DNA of 64,000 bases, taken from Chloroflexota bacterium (lineage in GTDB: Bacteria > Chloroflexota > Anaerolineae > Aggregatilineales > Phototrophicaceae). Positions within the stretch are counted from its first letter, which is position 1, and every line of letters starts with the position of its first letter. Below the pieces are notes generated by a model. It worked only from the letters and a program-made list of their open reading frames with translations, had not been told where the DNA came from and made no database searches. Where the stretch lies: the NCBI GenBank assembly GCA_013388745.1, contig JACAER010000034.1, positions 186,001 through 250,000 of the forward strand, given 5' to 3'. The position numbers were made by a program, and so were the translations under genes. Below, one piece after another: positions 31,305 through 40,484 of the stretch.

Positions 31305-33899
31305 ATGCCCGATAGTCGTTTGATTGCGCTGGGGGTGACGCTGCTGCTGCTGGCGAGCGGGCTGACGCTGGCGCTGCTGTTCGGGCGGCGGGCGCTGCGC
31401 CTGGCGCGGCAGCCACACGCACGCCCAACACTGCGCGAAGTCGCAGCACTGACGCTGCTGTGGGGCGTGTTTGTGGCGCTGTTTATGTGGCCAGAGCTGG
31501 GGCCGGCACGCAGCGCGCTCGACTCGACGTGGAGCGGTGGCGGCATCGAATACGAACGTCTGTCAGGCATCATTATCCCGATAGAAATCGGCCTGACGCG
31601 CTACGGCCACATCCCGACATGGAATCCGTATATGAACACGGGCGTTCCCCTGCTGAACAACGCTTTCAGCTACCTGTACAATCCGTTTGCCAGCCTGCCG
31701 CCGCTGCTCTTGGGTGCGGTGCAGGGCGTCAAAGTGTCGGTGGCGATCGCGCTGTGGTTCGCGGCGCTGGGCACGTGGGCGCTGGCGAAAGCGCTGGGCG
31801 TGGGAACGGTGGGGCGCGTGCTGGCGGGCGGGCTGTATATGGCGAGCGGGGGCATCGCCGGCAAATTTTATCCCGGACACATCCAACTGGTCATCAGCCT
31901 GACGTGGGTGCCGCTAGTGCTGGCCGGGCTGTGGTGGACGCTGCGCACACCGTCGCGCTGGGCGGTGGCGCTGCTGGCCGTGAGCTTCGCGCTGCTGTTT
32001 TTTTCCGGTAACATTTATTATACGCTGCACACGCTGGTGTGCGCGGCGCCGATTACACTGCTGCATGTGGTGGAACGCGCGGAGGGGCGCTGGCGGCTGC
32101 GCGGGGAACGGCTGCGGCGTGTGCTGGCGGGCGGCGTCTTCGCTTTTGGCCTGGCGGCGCTGCAATTCGTGCCGCTGTGGATGGTACGCGGGAGTATCGA
32201 TCACTTCGGCGTGCAGTTCGACGACAGCTTGCAGTTGGTTGATCGCTACAGTCTGGAACAGGCGGCGCTGAATTTCATCTATCCCTGGCCGGGCTGGCTG
32301 TTGTTCGAGCGTCCTGATCTGGAAATTCACACGATGCTGGTGGGTGTCGATTACAACTATATCGGCCTGGTGCCTTTTTTGTTGATCGCGATGGGCGCGG
32401 CGGCGCTGCTGAGCGCAAACGCGCGGCGGCGTATCCCCAAACGCGCGGCTTTTTCGGCCTTAACGCTGGCGGTCGTCATGATGATCTGGGGGGCAGCGCA
32501 GTCCGGGCCGCTGCAATGGCTGTACGCCAACATCGACCTGCTCAGCGAGTTCCGCTATATGGGGCGGGCGCACGCCATTGCCGGCCTGTGGTGGATTCTG
32601 CTCGGCTGTATGGCGCTGGACGCGCTGTGGCAGGTGATCGGCGCGTCTGAACAGGGCGCGCGTTACGAGAGCGCGCGGCTGGCGCGCAGTCTGACGATAG
32701 GTGTTGCGCTGTGGGGGGGGTATCTGCTGTACAGCGCGCAGCCGGATACGACGCGCCTGGCGCTGGCGGGCGGCAGTCTGGAACGGCTGCGCTTTTTCGA
32801 TACGATTCGCTTTCTGTCGATGGCCGACGCGCTGGCGGCGCTGTGGTTCGTCGTGCTGGCCGCGCCGCTGGCGGATACGGCGCTGCTGGCGCTGGCGCAT
32901 GGGCTGCGGCGGGCCTGGGCGCGCGGGCTGGGGCTGGGCTGGGCGCTGTATGGGCGGCGGCTGGCGCATGTGGGGCTGCTCTTTCTGGCCTGCGTGGCGC
33001 TGGCTGACGTCTTCAGCAGCAACAGCGGGCTGTACTGGTACGCACAGCGTTTCGCCGATCATTTGAACCTGTATCAGTATATCCGCGCGCGCGACCCACA
33101 AACGCCGATCCCGGACGTGAACGAGCCGCAGACGCAGCATTTGATGTTCCAGTCGTACTATAGCGAAGTGCGCAACCGCGAACTGGACGAAGGCTGGACG
33201 CCGAATCCCGTGCCGGGTCTGTTCCCGTTCGGCGCGGGGCTGGCCGACCACGATCTGGCGCGCTGGGCGCTTGGCTTCAGCGTTGATCTGCCGGATTTCC
33301 AGAATTATGTGTTCCGCGCGCAGCAGTGCGTGACCAGCGGCGAGGGGCGGCTGGCGGGGCCGGATAGCAACGCCGACTGCGATTTTGTCGGCGTGATGCC
33401 CGCCATGCTCTATGAATTACCGAGCGCCCTGCCTTATGCCTATATCGCGCCGAGCTACATGCTAGCCTATCGTTCCAACGAGATCGCGCGCGCCAATGTT
33501 TTGCTGCCGACGACCATTGAACACGCGCAGGACACGATCACGATTCAGGCGACGATGCCCGCGCCCGCCCCGCCGGAGGTCACGCCGCCGGGCTTGCCCG
33601 ATTACTATCTGGTGGTCACAGAGACGCATTTTCCCGGTTGGCGGGCGTTTGTGGATGGCGTCCCAGTGGAAACGGTCAGCGCTTATCGCTATATCGCGAT
33701 TCCCATGCTGGCGGGGACACACACTTATACGCTGCGTTATCAGCCGCCGGGGCTGGCGGCGGGGGCGCTGATTTTTGTGATCACACTGGCCGCGCTGGGG
33801 CTGTATGTGCGCGGGGAAAGGCGGGAAGCGACCCCATTCGCCGGCCCCCTCCCCGATTTCAGGGAAGGGGAGAAAGGCAGGAGCGGGGACGGGGCATAG
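31305..33899 (+). CDS. YfhO-like multi-spanning membrane protein
   Basis: An 864-residue integral membrane protein with about 12 hydrophobic helices in residues 1-570 and a C-terminal extracytoplasmic domain. YfhO-family proteins are linked to glycosylation of cell-wall polymers. Family features seen are the polytopic start, an early WNPYMNTGVPLLNNAFSYLYNPF segment as in the family's external loop, and the C-terminal FPGWRAFVDGVPVE with HTYTLRYQPPGL, followed by a last membrane helix. The final ~20 residues (GPLPDFREGEKGRSGDG) are encoded by a dispersed G/C-rich repeat, so they are an accidental extension. GGACAGGCGCG precedes the ATG. Alternatives are other large polytopic envelope proteins. 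Confidence 0.8.
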   Translation: MPDSRLIALGVTLLLLASGLTLALLFGRRALRLARQPHARPTLREVAALTLLWGVFVALFMWPELGPARSALDSTWSGGGIEYERLSGIIIPIEIGLTRYGHIPTWNPYMNTGVPLLNNAFSYLYNPFASLPPLLLGAVQGVKVSVAIALWFAALGTWALAKALGVGTVGRVLAGGLYMASGGIAGKFYPGHIQLVISLTWVPLVLAGLWWTLRTPSRWAVALLAVSFALLFFSGNIYYTLHTLVCAAPITLLHVVERAEGRWRLRGERLRRVLAGGVFAFGLAALQFVPLWMVRGSIDHFGVQFDDSLQLVDRYSLEQAALNFIYPWPGWLLFERPDLEIHTMLVGVDYNYIGLVPFLLIAMGAAALLSANARRRIPKRAAFSALTLAVVMMIWGAAQSGPLQWLYANIDLLSEFRYMGRAHAIAGLWWILLGCMALDALWQVIGASEQGARYESARLARSLTIGVALWGGYLLYSAQPDTTRLALAGGSLERLRFFDTIRFLSMADALAALWFVVLAAPLADTALLALAHGLRRAWARGLGLGWALYGRRLAHVGLLFLACVALADVFSSNSGLYWYAQRFADHLNLYQYIRARDPQTPIPDVNEPQTQHLMFQSYYSEVRNRELDEGWTPNPVPGLFPFGAGLADHDLARWALGFSVDLPDFQNYVFRAQQCVTSGEGRLAGPDSNADCDFVGVMPAMLYELPSALPYAYIAPSYMLAYRSNEIARANVLLPTTIEHAQDTITIQATMPAPAPPEVTPPGLPDYYLVVTETHFPGWRAFVDGVPVETVSAYRYIAIPMLAGTHTYTLRYQPPGLAAGALIFVITLAALGLYVRGERREATPFAGPLPDFREGEKGRSGDGA
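33841..33896. repeat. Dispersed CTCCCC/GGGGAG repeat, copy 1
   Basis: The first 21 bases (33841-33861) are identical to 57185-57205. A pyrimidine-rich arm CCCCTCCCC, then GATTTCA, then a purine-rich arm follow. This copy forms the 3' end of the YfhO-like coding sequence. Confidence 0.8.
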
Positions 33900-33980
33900 G
33901 CGGCGCGCCTGGCTCTTTGGAAGTTTTTGCTTTTTTCGCTAACATAAATTTTCTGCATAGTCGTTCAGGAGAAAACCGTA

Positions 33981-35459
33981 ATGCGCGTGCTGCTGCTGCT
34001 GCTGTTTTTTGGCCTGGTGGCGCGGGCACAGCCTGATGACTGCCCCGCGATTGTCGAGGCGGCGCTGCAAAGTGTCTCGACGGCGTGCAGCGCCACCGCG
34101 CGCAACCAGGCCTGCTATGGCAATTTGCGCCTGAACGCTACGCCCCAGGACGGGGTGACGGCCTTCACCTTTGAGCAGACAGGCGACATCGCGAATGTGG
34201 CCGACATTCACACGCTGCAAATCGCTGCGCTGGACGAAACACTGGGCGAATGGGGCATTGCCCTGCTGCGGCTGCAAGCCAACTTTCCCGATACGGTGCC
34301 CGGCCAGAACATCACACTGCTGGCCTTCGGCGATGTGACGCTGGAAAACGCCGTGCCGCGCGCGCCTGAAATCAGCGTGACGGCGACGGCCAACGCCCGC
34401 GTGCGTTCCGCGCCGACCAGCGAAGCTGGCGATAATGTGCTCGTTGTCATTCCCTCCGGCACAAGCTTTAGCGCCACCGGACGCACAGAGGCAGGCGATT
34501 GGCTGCGCGTGCGCGTGCCCGAAGTGTTGGGCGCGGGTTTGATCGGCTGGGTTTCGACCAGTGTGCTGAGTCTGGGCGATGCCCTGGAAACGCTCAGTGT
34601 GATCGAGCCGACACAGGCGGCCTTTTCGCCCATGCAGGCCTTTTATTTCAGCAGCGGTCTGGGCGATGCGCCCTGTGCCGCCGCGCCGGACAGCGGCGTG
34701 CTGCTGCAAACGCCACAGGGCGCAGGACTGGTGGATTTTCAGGTGAACGGCGTCAGCATTACGCTCGGTTCAACCGTCTATCTGCAAGCCGCCAATAATG
34801 AGCTGCGTGTGAATCTGATTGAAGGGCAGGCGTATGTAGCGGCGGCGGGCGAAACCGCGCTCGTCCCCGCCGGCACGTTCACCAGTGTGTCGTTAAGCGC
34901 CGATGGACAGTCACCCATCAGCCCACCAACAGACCCGCAGCCCTACGACGAGGCCGCCTTAGCCAGCCTGCCTGTCAGCACGGGGACAACGCCGCTGCCT
35001 GATGCAGTGGCGATCACCCCGGCAGTGCCCGCCGACACCATTGACCGTGTTATTGCGCAGACCTTCGCCCCCTTCGGCGCGCTCAGCGGCAGCTATACGC
35101 TGGTCAATATTGAGCGCATCACCCTTTCGCCCATCGTCGGCGGCGGGGCGCAGTGTGCGCAGTTCGCCCAGGTCGGCCAGACTACATTCCTGAACTTCAC
35201 TGCCGCTGGACTCGATCAGGGATCGTTTGGCGTGCTGGGGCCGAACGGCGCCGGAGGTTTCGGCGACACTCCCAGCGCGCATGATGATCCGCTTTACCGC
35301 ACGATTCCAGGGTCCCCCGCCGAAAATGCCGCAGTCACTTATACTGTGCTGTCGCTCAGACTGATCGAGCGCAAAGAAACCTTCGCCTACCTGGCGGCAG
35401 ATGGCGTCAGTTCCGGCGCGTGCCAGAACATCTACACTTACGAATGGCTGTCGCCGTAA
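33981..35459 (+). CDS. Secreted protein with a bacterial SH3 domain
   Basis: A 492-residue protein with a short signal peptide (MRVLLLLLFFGLVARAQ) and AGGAG 9 bases upstream of the ATG. Residues ~30-120 hold a Cys-containing N-terminal domain (CPAIVEAALQ, CYGNLRLNA). Residues ~135-200 form an SH3b domain (ANARVRSAPTSEAGDNVLVVIPSG through GWVSTSVLSL), a module that binds peptidoglycan or other wall components. The remainder is beta-rich with Cys near both ends (APCAAAPDSG, GACQNIYTYEW). It is probably surface-exposed or secreted. A similar SH3b module appears in the lipoprotein at 54720. Confidence 0.8.
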   Translation: MRVLLLLLFFGLVARAQPDDCPAIVEAALQSVSTACSATARNQACYGNLRLNATPQDGVTAFTFEQTGDIANVADIHTLQIAALDETLGEWGIALLRLQANFPDTVPGQNITLLAFGDVTLENAVPRAPEISVTATANARVRSAPTSEAGDNVLVVIPSGTSFSATGRTEAGDWLRVRVPEVLGAGLIGWVSTSVLSLGDALETLSVIEPTQAAFSPMQAFYFSSGLGDAPCAAAPDSGVLLQTPQGAGLVDFQVNGVSITLGSTVYLQAANNELRVNLIEGQAYVAAAGETALVPAGTFTSVSLSADGQSPISPPTDPQPYDEAALASLPVSTGTTPLPDAVAITPAVPADTIDRVIAQTFAPFGALSGSYTLVNIERITLSPIVGGGAQCAQFAQVGQTTFLNFTAAGLDQGSFGVLGPNGAGGFGDTPSAHDDPLYRTIPGSPAENAAVTYTVLSLRLIERKETFAYLAADGVSSGACQNIYTYEWLSP

Positions 35460-35579
35460 CGGGCACGCAGCGCAGCGGCGATTTTTCGCTTTTCCCGGCG
35501 CCAGCCGCCTTGAAGTTTGGCGCTGTCCTAAGTTCCTCTCTACGCTTTAGGCACGTAAAGAAGGGGTTGCGGGCGAAGT

Positions 35580-36410
35580 TTACAGATCGACGTGATAATA
35601 GCGCGTGGCCGGGCAGGAATCCCAGACGATGGTATACGGTTTACCGTCGGGGTAAGCGGCGTTAAGCTGGAATTCGCCGGTCGTCAGGCGGTAGACGCGC
35701 ACATTGCCCAAAAAGCCAAGCAGCGTGTTTTCGGTGGGGACACCGACAGCTTCGATACGTGTGCGCGTGACCAGCACCACCAGCGAGCCGCGGCTGCTTT
35801 CCTGGCTGACAAAATAGACCGAGATGCCGCCATCGGCGCGGCAGTAGACCGCGACAGGCGCGCCCGCGTCCGTCGCCAGCAGGTTATTGACGCGGCCATC
35901 GCCAAAGCGCCGCCCGCTGGCAAAGCGGCCAAAGGTGATGTTGCCCGTGCCGCTGATCTCCACACTATAGCTGCCGATGTCCAGCGGGTTGCCCGTGGCA
36001 ATCACCAGGACATAAGTGAAGGTCGGCTCCAGAAAATCGACGAGGCGCGGCAGCAGCCCGGCGCCAGCGTCGTCATCCACTTCCTGAAGACCGATCAGCG
36101 GGCTGCCGGCGCTGACATCTTCGACGTACAGCGCGAAAAAGCCGTCGTCGGTGGCGCTGGGGTTAAAAAAGCCGCTGGTCATGGTGATGGTATAGGTGGC
36201 GGCGGCGTCCACGGTGAAGTACACCGCATCGAAATACGAGGTGACGCCCGAAAGTCCCGTGCCCGTGTCGTTAGGACGGTTGATAGTCGGGTCGGAAGTA
36301 TCGAGCGAACCGCTGAAGGCCAGCACGCCCGCCCAGGCCGGAGCGCCCAGCGCCAGACTCAGAAGTACGATGAGGCCGATGAGCATCACAAAGGGGGAAA
36401 GGCGCCGCAT
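35580..36410 (-). CDS. Secreted beta-rich protein of unknown function
   Basis: A 276-residue protein with a clear signal peptide (MRRLSPFVMLIGLIVLLSLALGAPAWA). Residues ~28-150 resemble a pre-peptidase (PPC)-like jelly-roll module: GSLDTSDPTINRPND, YFDAVYFTVDAAATYTITMTSG, TFTYVLVIATGNPLDIGSYSVEISG. The second half (YCRADGGISVYFVSQES to YHVDL) is beta-rich and unrecognised. It is probably exported. Lone gene, convergent with the SH3 gene. Confidence 0.75.
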   Translation of the reverse strand: MRRLSPFVMLIGLIVLLSLALGAPAWAGVLAFSGSLDTSDPTINRPNDTGTGLSGVTSYFDAVYFTVDAAATYTITMTSGFFNPSATDDGFFALYVEDVSAGSPLIGLQEVDDDAGAGLLPRLVDFLEPTFTYVLVIATGNPLDIGSYSVEISGTGNITFGRFASGRRFGDGRVNNLLATDAGAPVAVYCRADGGISVYFVSQESSRGSLVVLVTRTRIEAVGVPTENTLLGFLGNVRVYRLTTGEFQLNAAYPDGKPYTIVWDSCPATRYYHVDL

Positions 36411-36538
36411 AGCCGATGTCTCCTGAAACAGTTTGTAAGATAATGCCGTTTAATCTTAGAATACGGTGAAACGGCGTGGGTGTAAAGTAAAAAGAGAATT
36501 AACCGCCGCCAGAATTATGAAATTGGCGCAAAAACAGT
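36411..36538. other. Intergenic stretch upstream of the sigma-factor scrap
   Basis: AT-richer than its surroundings; nothing recognisable apart from candidate promoter-like sequence for the minus-strand secreted protein. Confidence 0.3.
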
Positions 36539-36748
36539 GTGATACCAGCAGGTCGAAGCGCGTTCTTGTCCTATGGCGCGGATCTGAGCAACCGCACGAT
36601 CGCGCGCCTCGTCGGGCTGAGCGAGGCGAACGTGGGCGCGCTGCTGGCGACCTTGGGTGGCAGCCCGATAGAAGGGTGGACGCGGCCTGCGTTCAGTCCC
36701 GGTGGACAGATTTTGGCGCTGGGTGGCGCCAGTTTGATCCAGTTGTAG
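36539..36748 (+). pseudogene. Chimeric scrap: sigma-factor region 4 joined to a beta-propeller fragment
   Basis: The frame reads AFLSYGADLSNRTIARLVGLSEANVGALLAT, which matches the helix-turn-helix of sigma70 region 4 of ECF sigma factors (LSNREIARLVGLSEANVG-type), and then PAFSPGGQILALGGASLIQL, which resembles a WD40/PD40 blade strand. Neither part is complete. There is no region 2, and there is no believable start. Deletion between two neighbouring genes (an ECF sigma factor and a beta-propeller protein) would explain it. Confidence 0.65.
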
Positions 36749-36828
36749 GGTGTGCCGCGCTAAAGCACGCCGCCCCGCCGCCGTTTTCGGCGCGCGGCAG
36801 CGCTTGTGTTCAGATTGGCGCGCCCCCG

Positions 36829-38256
36829 CTACCCGCTGACCGGCCTGCGTGCCTCTGATTGTGTGGCGGTCGCGTCCAGCGTGCGCTGGATGTTGACCGC
36901 CAGCGTGTTCAGCCGCCGCGCCAGCGCCTCCAGACTGCGGGTGTCGTCGGCGTGTTCATCGCCGATGCGCTGAATGCGTTCCATCGCGATGCCGATACCT
37001 TCCAGCCCTTCGCTCTGCTGGCGCAAAGTCTCATAAAACTCGCGCACGGCCCCGTGCGATTTGGTGACATTGGCTGCCAACTGCACCATCACGACCTCGA
37101 CCTCCTGCGTCATGTCCACGCCTGTGTCCACACTCTGGATGCCGACTTCTGTCGCTTTCACCGTCTCGCGCATCGCCATCTGAATCTGCGCCAGAATCTC
37201 GCGCACCTGGCGCGCGGCCTGCGTGGACTGCTGTGAAAGCGAGCGCACTTCTTCGGCCACCACCGCGAAGCCGCGCCCGTGAACCCCGGCGCGCGCCGCC
37301 TCGATGGAAGCATTAAGCGCTAGCAAATTGGACTGCGTGGCGATCTCGCTGACGGACGAAATGATCTCATCCACGCGCTGTGTAAGCTGCACCAGCGACG
37401 CGATCGTGCTGGCGATGGTCGCCACCTGCTCGCGAATCTCGCGCATCCCGCGCGACGCCTTGCCGATCGACTCCTGGCCGCTGCGAAAAATATCGAGCGA
37501 CTGCTGCGCCAACTGCGTAATCGAGCGGGCGCGCTCGTTGGCGTTTTCGGTGAGGGCTAAAAACTGGTCGAGCTGTTTATCGGCGTCGGCGATGACGTTG
37601 AACTGCTGCGCCACGCTCGCCGCCTGCTGCATCGCGCTGTGGTCGATGGTTTCTGCGGCGCTGGCGATCTCGTCGGCGGCGCTGCGGAATTCGGGCGGGA
37701 TATAGCGTGTGAGCTTGGGACGCCGCCCCAGCGTTGGATTAGTTTCGGGCGTTTCCGTATGTTCGTCGGCGGTCGGCAGCAGGAACAGGATCGCCATCTG
37801 CCCGATCAGGAGTGCGCCGAAGTTCGTCAGCAAAAGCTGCGCGCTTTCGTCCACGCGCTGGCCGAGCAAAGCGGCCACCAGCATGGCCACGCTGTGCCAG
37901 AAGGCGCTGCGCACGCTGCGGGTTGCCAGCACCAGCGCCGGGATAATGAGGGCGGCCATCAACACCGGCGTGCTCTGCAAACCCAGGGGCAAAAGCAGCG
38001 CCAGAGATGTCACCCCTGTCATCCCAATATAAGCGATGGCCTGCACATCGCCGCCGCGCGCCAGCCGCCGCCATAACACCGCGGCAAAGCCCACCGCGAT
38101 GTACAGCACGCCCGCTACCGCCAGATTGGGCGGCGCGAACGACAGCGGCATCGTCAGCACCAGCAGCAGACCGATCACCATCGCCAGCATGGCGCAGGGG
38201 TCGGCGGGATAACTGGCAGAGTGGCGGCCAATGGAAACGCGAAAACGTTCGATCAT
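36829..38256 (-). CDS. Methyl-accepting chemotaxis protein-like signalling protein
   Basis: A 475-residue protein. Residues ~20-165 form five or six membrane helices with short loops. A long coiled-coil cytoplasmic domain follows with the MCP hairpin tip, [26 protein letters not shown], and [17 protein letters not shown]. There is no periplasmic ligand-binding domain and no recognisable HAMP. The organism shows no chemotaxis or flagellar genes here, so the signal pathway (CheA partner) is unknown. It might sense membrane state or energy. Alternative: a Tar-like receptor that lost its sensor. The gene is alone. Confidence 0.85.
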   Translation of the reverse strand: MIERFRVSIGRHSASYPADPCAMLAMVIGLLLVLTMPLSFAPPNLAVAGVLYIAVGFAAVLWRRLARGGDVQAIAYIGMTGVTSLALLLPLGLQSTPVLMAALIIPALVLATRSVRSAFWHSVAMLVAALLGQRVDESAQLLLTNFGALLIGQMAILFLLPTADEHTETPETNPTLGRRPKLTRYIPPEFRSAADEIASAAETIDHSAMQQAASVAQQFNVIADADKQLDQFLALTENANERARSITQLAQQSLDIFRSGQESIGKASRGMREIREQVATIASTIASLVQLTQRVDEIISSVSEIATQSNLLALNASIEAARAGVHGRGFAVVAEEVRSLSQQSTQAARQVREILAQIQMAMRETVKATEVGIQSVDTGVDMTQEVEVVMVQLAANVTKSHGAVREFYETLRQQSEGLEGIGIAMERIQRIGDEHADDTRSLEALARRLNTLAVNIQRTLDATATQSEARRPVSG

Positions 38257-38402
38257 GATTTTGCCCGCTGATTATTTGAATATTCATCCTCATACAATAG
38301 CATATGCCCAAGCCGCGCCTGCCACAAGTTGAGGTTTGGCCGCCGCAGAATCGCCCACTTTGCAGTAAAATGCAACAGAGGCTACCAATAGGGGAACAGC
38401 GT

Positions 38403-38897
38403 ATGCAAATCGATATCGTGCGGGCGGCGCTGAGTGAGCGACCACTACTGCGCCAGCTTTCTGAACTATATATGTATGATCTGAGCGAGTTTGACCCGGA
38501 ACTGGAGATCACCCCGCACGGCACATTCGATTACAGCGTGGATCGCTACTGGCAGGACGCCAACCGTTACCCTTATGTCGTCTATGTCGAAGGTAAACCC
38601 GGCGGCTTCGCCCTGCTCAAGCGCGGCGCGTACCTGGCGCAAGACCCGGAGATGATGGATCTGGCCGAATTTTTTATCATTCGCCGCCACCGCCGTAAGG
38701 GTGTCGGCACTTTTGTCGCCGAGCAGTTGTTCGGCCTGTTTCCCGGACGTTGGGAAATCCGCCAATTCGCCGAAAATCACGGTGCGCTGTTGTTCTGGCG
38801 CAAGGTGATCGACCGCTACACGGCGGGCGACTTTAAGGAATTCAGCGTCAACAACGAATTCTGGAACGGCACGGTGCAGTACTTCGAGAACAGCTAA
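38403..38897 (+). CDS. GNAT-family N-acetyltransferase
   Basis: A 164-residue GCN5-related acetyltransferase that would transfer acetyl from acetyl-CoA to an amine. The acetyl-CoA loop reads RRHRRKGVGTFVAEQLF (R-x-x-R-x-x-G-V/I-G), preceded by the beta4 strand MMDLAEFFII. An N-terminal MQIDIVRAALSERPLL and YVEGKPGGFALLKRG fit the family. The start at 38403 is chosen for the GGGGAA ribosome site; the frame is open to 38304. The substrate is unknown. Gene flanked by a chemotaxis-type gene (opposite strand) and the small zinc protein. Confidence 0.85.
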   Translation: MQIDIVRAALSERPLLRQLSELYMYDLSEFDPELEITPHGTFDYSVDRYWQDANRYPYVVYVEGKPGGFALLKRGAYLAQDPEMMDLAEFFIIRRHRRKGVGTFVAEQLFGLFPGRWEIRQFAENHGALLFWRKVIDRYTAGDFKEFSVNNEFWNGTVQYFENS

Positions 38898-39052
38898 AAA
38901 TTGAGCTTACGCAGGTTCAGTTTTTTGGCAAAAGGCATGGTCGAAACGCCAAATACGCTGTGAGTGCAGGCTCGCCAGGCGGAATAGAAATGCGGTTTCC
39001 CTTGCAGTTTGTGTGCCCGTGCGATGGTTTTTGTGTATCGCGAATAGCTAAC

Positions 39053-39068
39053 AGCTATTTTCAGGAGA
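39053..39068 (+). promoter_or_regulatory. Shared 5' leader motif, copy 1
   Basis: AGCTATTTTCAGGAGA, ending in the ribosome-binding AGGAG, is identical to 56324-56339 ahead of the UspA gene. It may be a duplicated leader. Confidence 0.45.
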
Positions 39069-39074
39069 CGCTCA

Positions 39075-39278
39075 ATGACCGATCACGTTCCGAATGCCTC
39101 GCTAGAGGAAGCGCAGCGCAGCGTGCAGCAAGACCATAACGCTGCGCTGCAACTGCCGCCGCTGCCCAATTACACCCTGTCGGAGGTGTGCCCGGCGTGC
39201 AGCGCGCCGACTTTCCGCCTAGCGTGCAAGGTGCGCTGCGGGCGCTGCGGCTTCGTCTGGGATTGCAGCGAAGTCTAG
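39075..39278 (+). CDS. Small zinc-ribbon protein upstream of ChrA
   Basis: A 67-residue protein with AGGAG 7 bases before the ATG. The C-terminal half has two Cys pairs (CPACSAPTFRL, CGRCGFVW) that form a rubredoxin-like or zinc-ribbon knuckle; the N-terminal half is acidic and helical. It ends 5 bases before the chrA start, so it is probably co-transcribed. The role is unknown; a metal-dependent regulatory or chaperone function for the transporter is only an inference. Confidence 0.7.
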   Translation: MTDHVPNASLEEAQRSVQQDHNAALQLPPLPNYTLSEVCPACSAPTFRLACKVRCGRCGFVWDCSEV

Positions 39279-39283
39279 CCGTC

Positions 39284-40444
39284 ATGAACAGCGCCGAAAA
39301 AACGGTGACCTATCTCGATCTGGCGCGCCTGTTTTTGCGCCTGAGTCTGGTGGCGTTTGGCGGCCCCGTCGCGCATATCGCGATGGTCGAGGACGAGGTG
39401 GTGGCGCGGCGGCAGTGGCTCACGCGCGCGCACTTCCTCGATATGGTCGCCGCCACTAACCTGATCCCCGGCCCAAACTCCACCGAAGTAATGATTCACA
39501 TCGGCTATATCAAAAAAGGGATTCCCGGCGCAGTATTGGCGGGCGTATGTTTTATCGGTCCAGCCTTTTTGCTGACGCTGGCGCTGGCCGTGCTCTACGT
39601 TCAGAGCGGCGCGCTGCCGCAGATCAACGCGCTGCTGTGGGGTATTAAGCCAGTGATTGTCGCCATTATTGCCAACGTCGGGCTGCGTTTCGCGCAGACG
39701 GCGCTCAAAGGGCGCGCGCTGTGGCTATTGTGCGTCGGGTGTCTGGCGCTGCTGCTGCTGGATATGAGCGAAGTGCTGGTCATGCTGGGCGCGGGGCTGC
39801 TCTATGCGTTCTACACGCAGCACTGGCCTTCGCTGCTGGCGGTGTTCGCGCTCAGCCCGCTGCTGCAACACGCGGCGCAAACGGCGGAGCGTGTCGGCTT
39901 GTGGGAAATCTTCTTCTATTTTCTGCGCATTGGCTCGGTGTTGTTCGGCAGCGGCTATCTGCTGGTGGCCTATATTCAGCAGGATTTGGTCAACAGCTTT
40001 GGCTGGCTCTCCGCGCAGCAGGTGCTCGACGCGGTAGCGATCGGCCAGATGACGCCCGGCCCCGTGCTGACCACTGTGACCGTCGTGGGCTATATCGTTG
40101 CCGGTTTTCCGGGCGCGCTGGTGGGCACAATTGGCGTATTTCTGCCCGCTTTCGTGCTGGTGATCGTCACCGCGCCGCTGCTGCCGAAGATGCGCACCAG
40201 CAAGTTCTGGGGGGCGTTTCTGGCGGGCGTGAACACGGGCGTGGTGGCGGCGATCGCGCTCACGCTGATCGACCTGACACAAGCGGCGCTGCGCACGCCG
40301 TCCGGCGTGACGTTCAGCCCATTGGCAGCGGTCATGGCCGTGCTTTCGCTGGCGCTGCTGCTGCGCTGGAAAATCAATACGACGTGGTTGATTCTCGGCA
40401 GCGCGCTGGTGGGGTTATTTTTGTTTTTCGTGGGGTATAGTTGA
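39284..40444 (+). CDS. chrA: Chromate transporter ChrA, long-chain (two-domain) form
   Basis: A 386-residue member of the CHR family, inner-membrane proteins that extrude chromate (or sulfate/other anions). Two homologous CHR halves are visible: the first has LVAFGGPVAHIAMVEDEVV and ATNLIPGPNSTEV, the second IGSVLFGSGYLLVAYIQQDLV and IGQMTPGPVLTTV. Each has about five or six membrane helices. The ATG at 39284 immediately follows the small zinc-protein gene. Family members outside chromate resistance also exist, so the substrate is inferred. Confidence 0.92.
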   Translation: MNSAEKTVTYLDLARLFLRLSLVAFGGPVAHIAMVEDEVVARRQWLTRAHFLDMVAATNLIPGPNSTEVMIHIGYIKKGIPGAVLAGVCFIGPAFLLTLALAVLYVQSGALPQINALLWGIKPVIVAIIANVGLRFAQTALKGRALWLLCVGCLALLLLDMSEVLVMLGAGLLYAFYTQHWPSLLAVFALSPLLQHAAQTAERVGLWEIFFYFLRIGSVLFGSGYLLVAYIQQDLVNSFGWLSAQQVLDAVAIGQMTPGPVLTTVTVVGYIVAGFPGALVGTIGVFLPAFVLVIVTAPLLPKMRTSKFWGAFLAGVNTGVVAAIALTLIDLTQAALRTPSGVTFSPLAAVMAVLSLALLLRWKINTTWLILGSALVGLFLFFVGYS

Positions 40445-40484
40445 GCGTTCATTGAAATAGTGTTTTTTCCAGAAAGGACATTGG

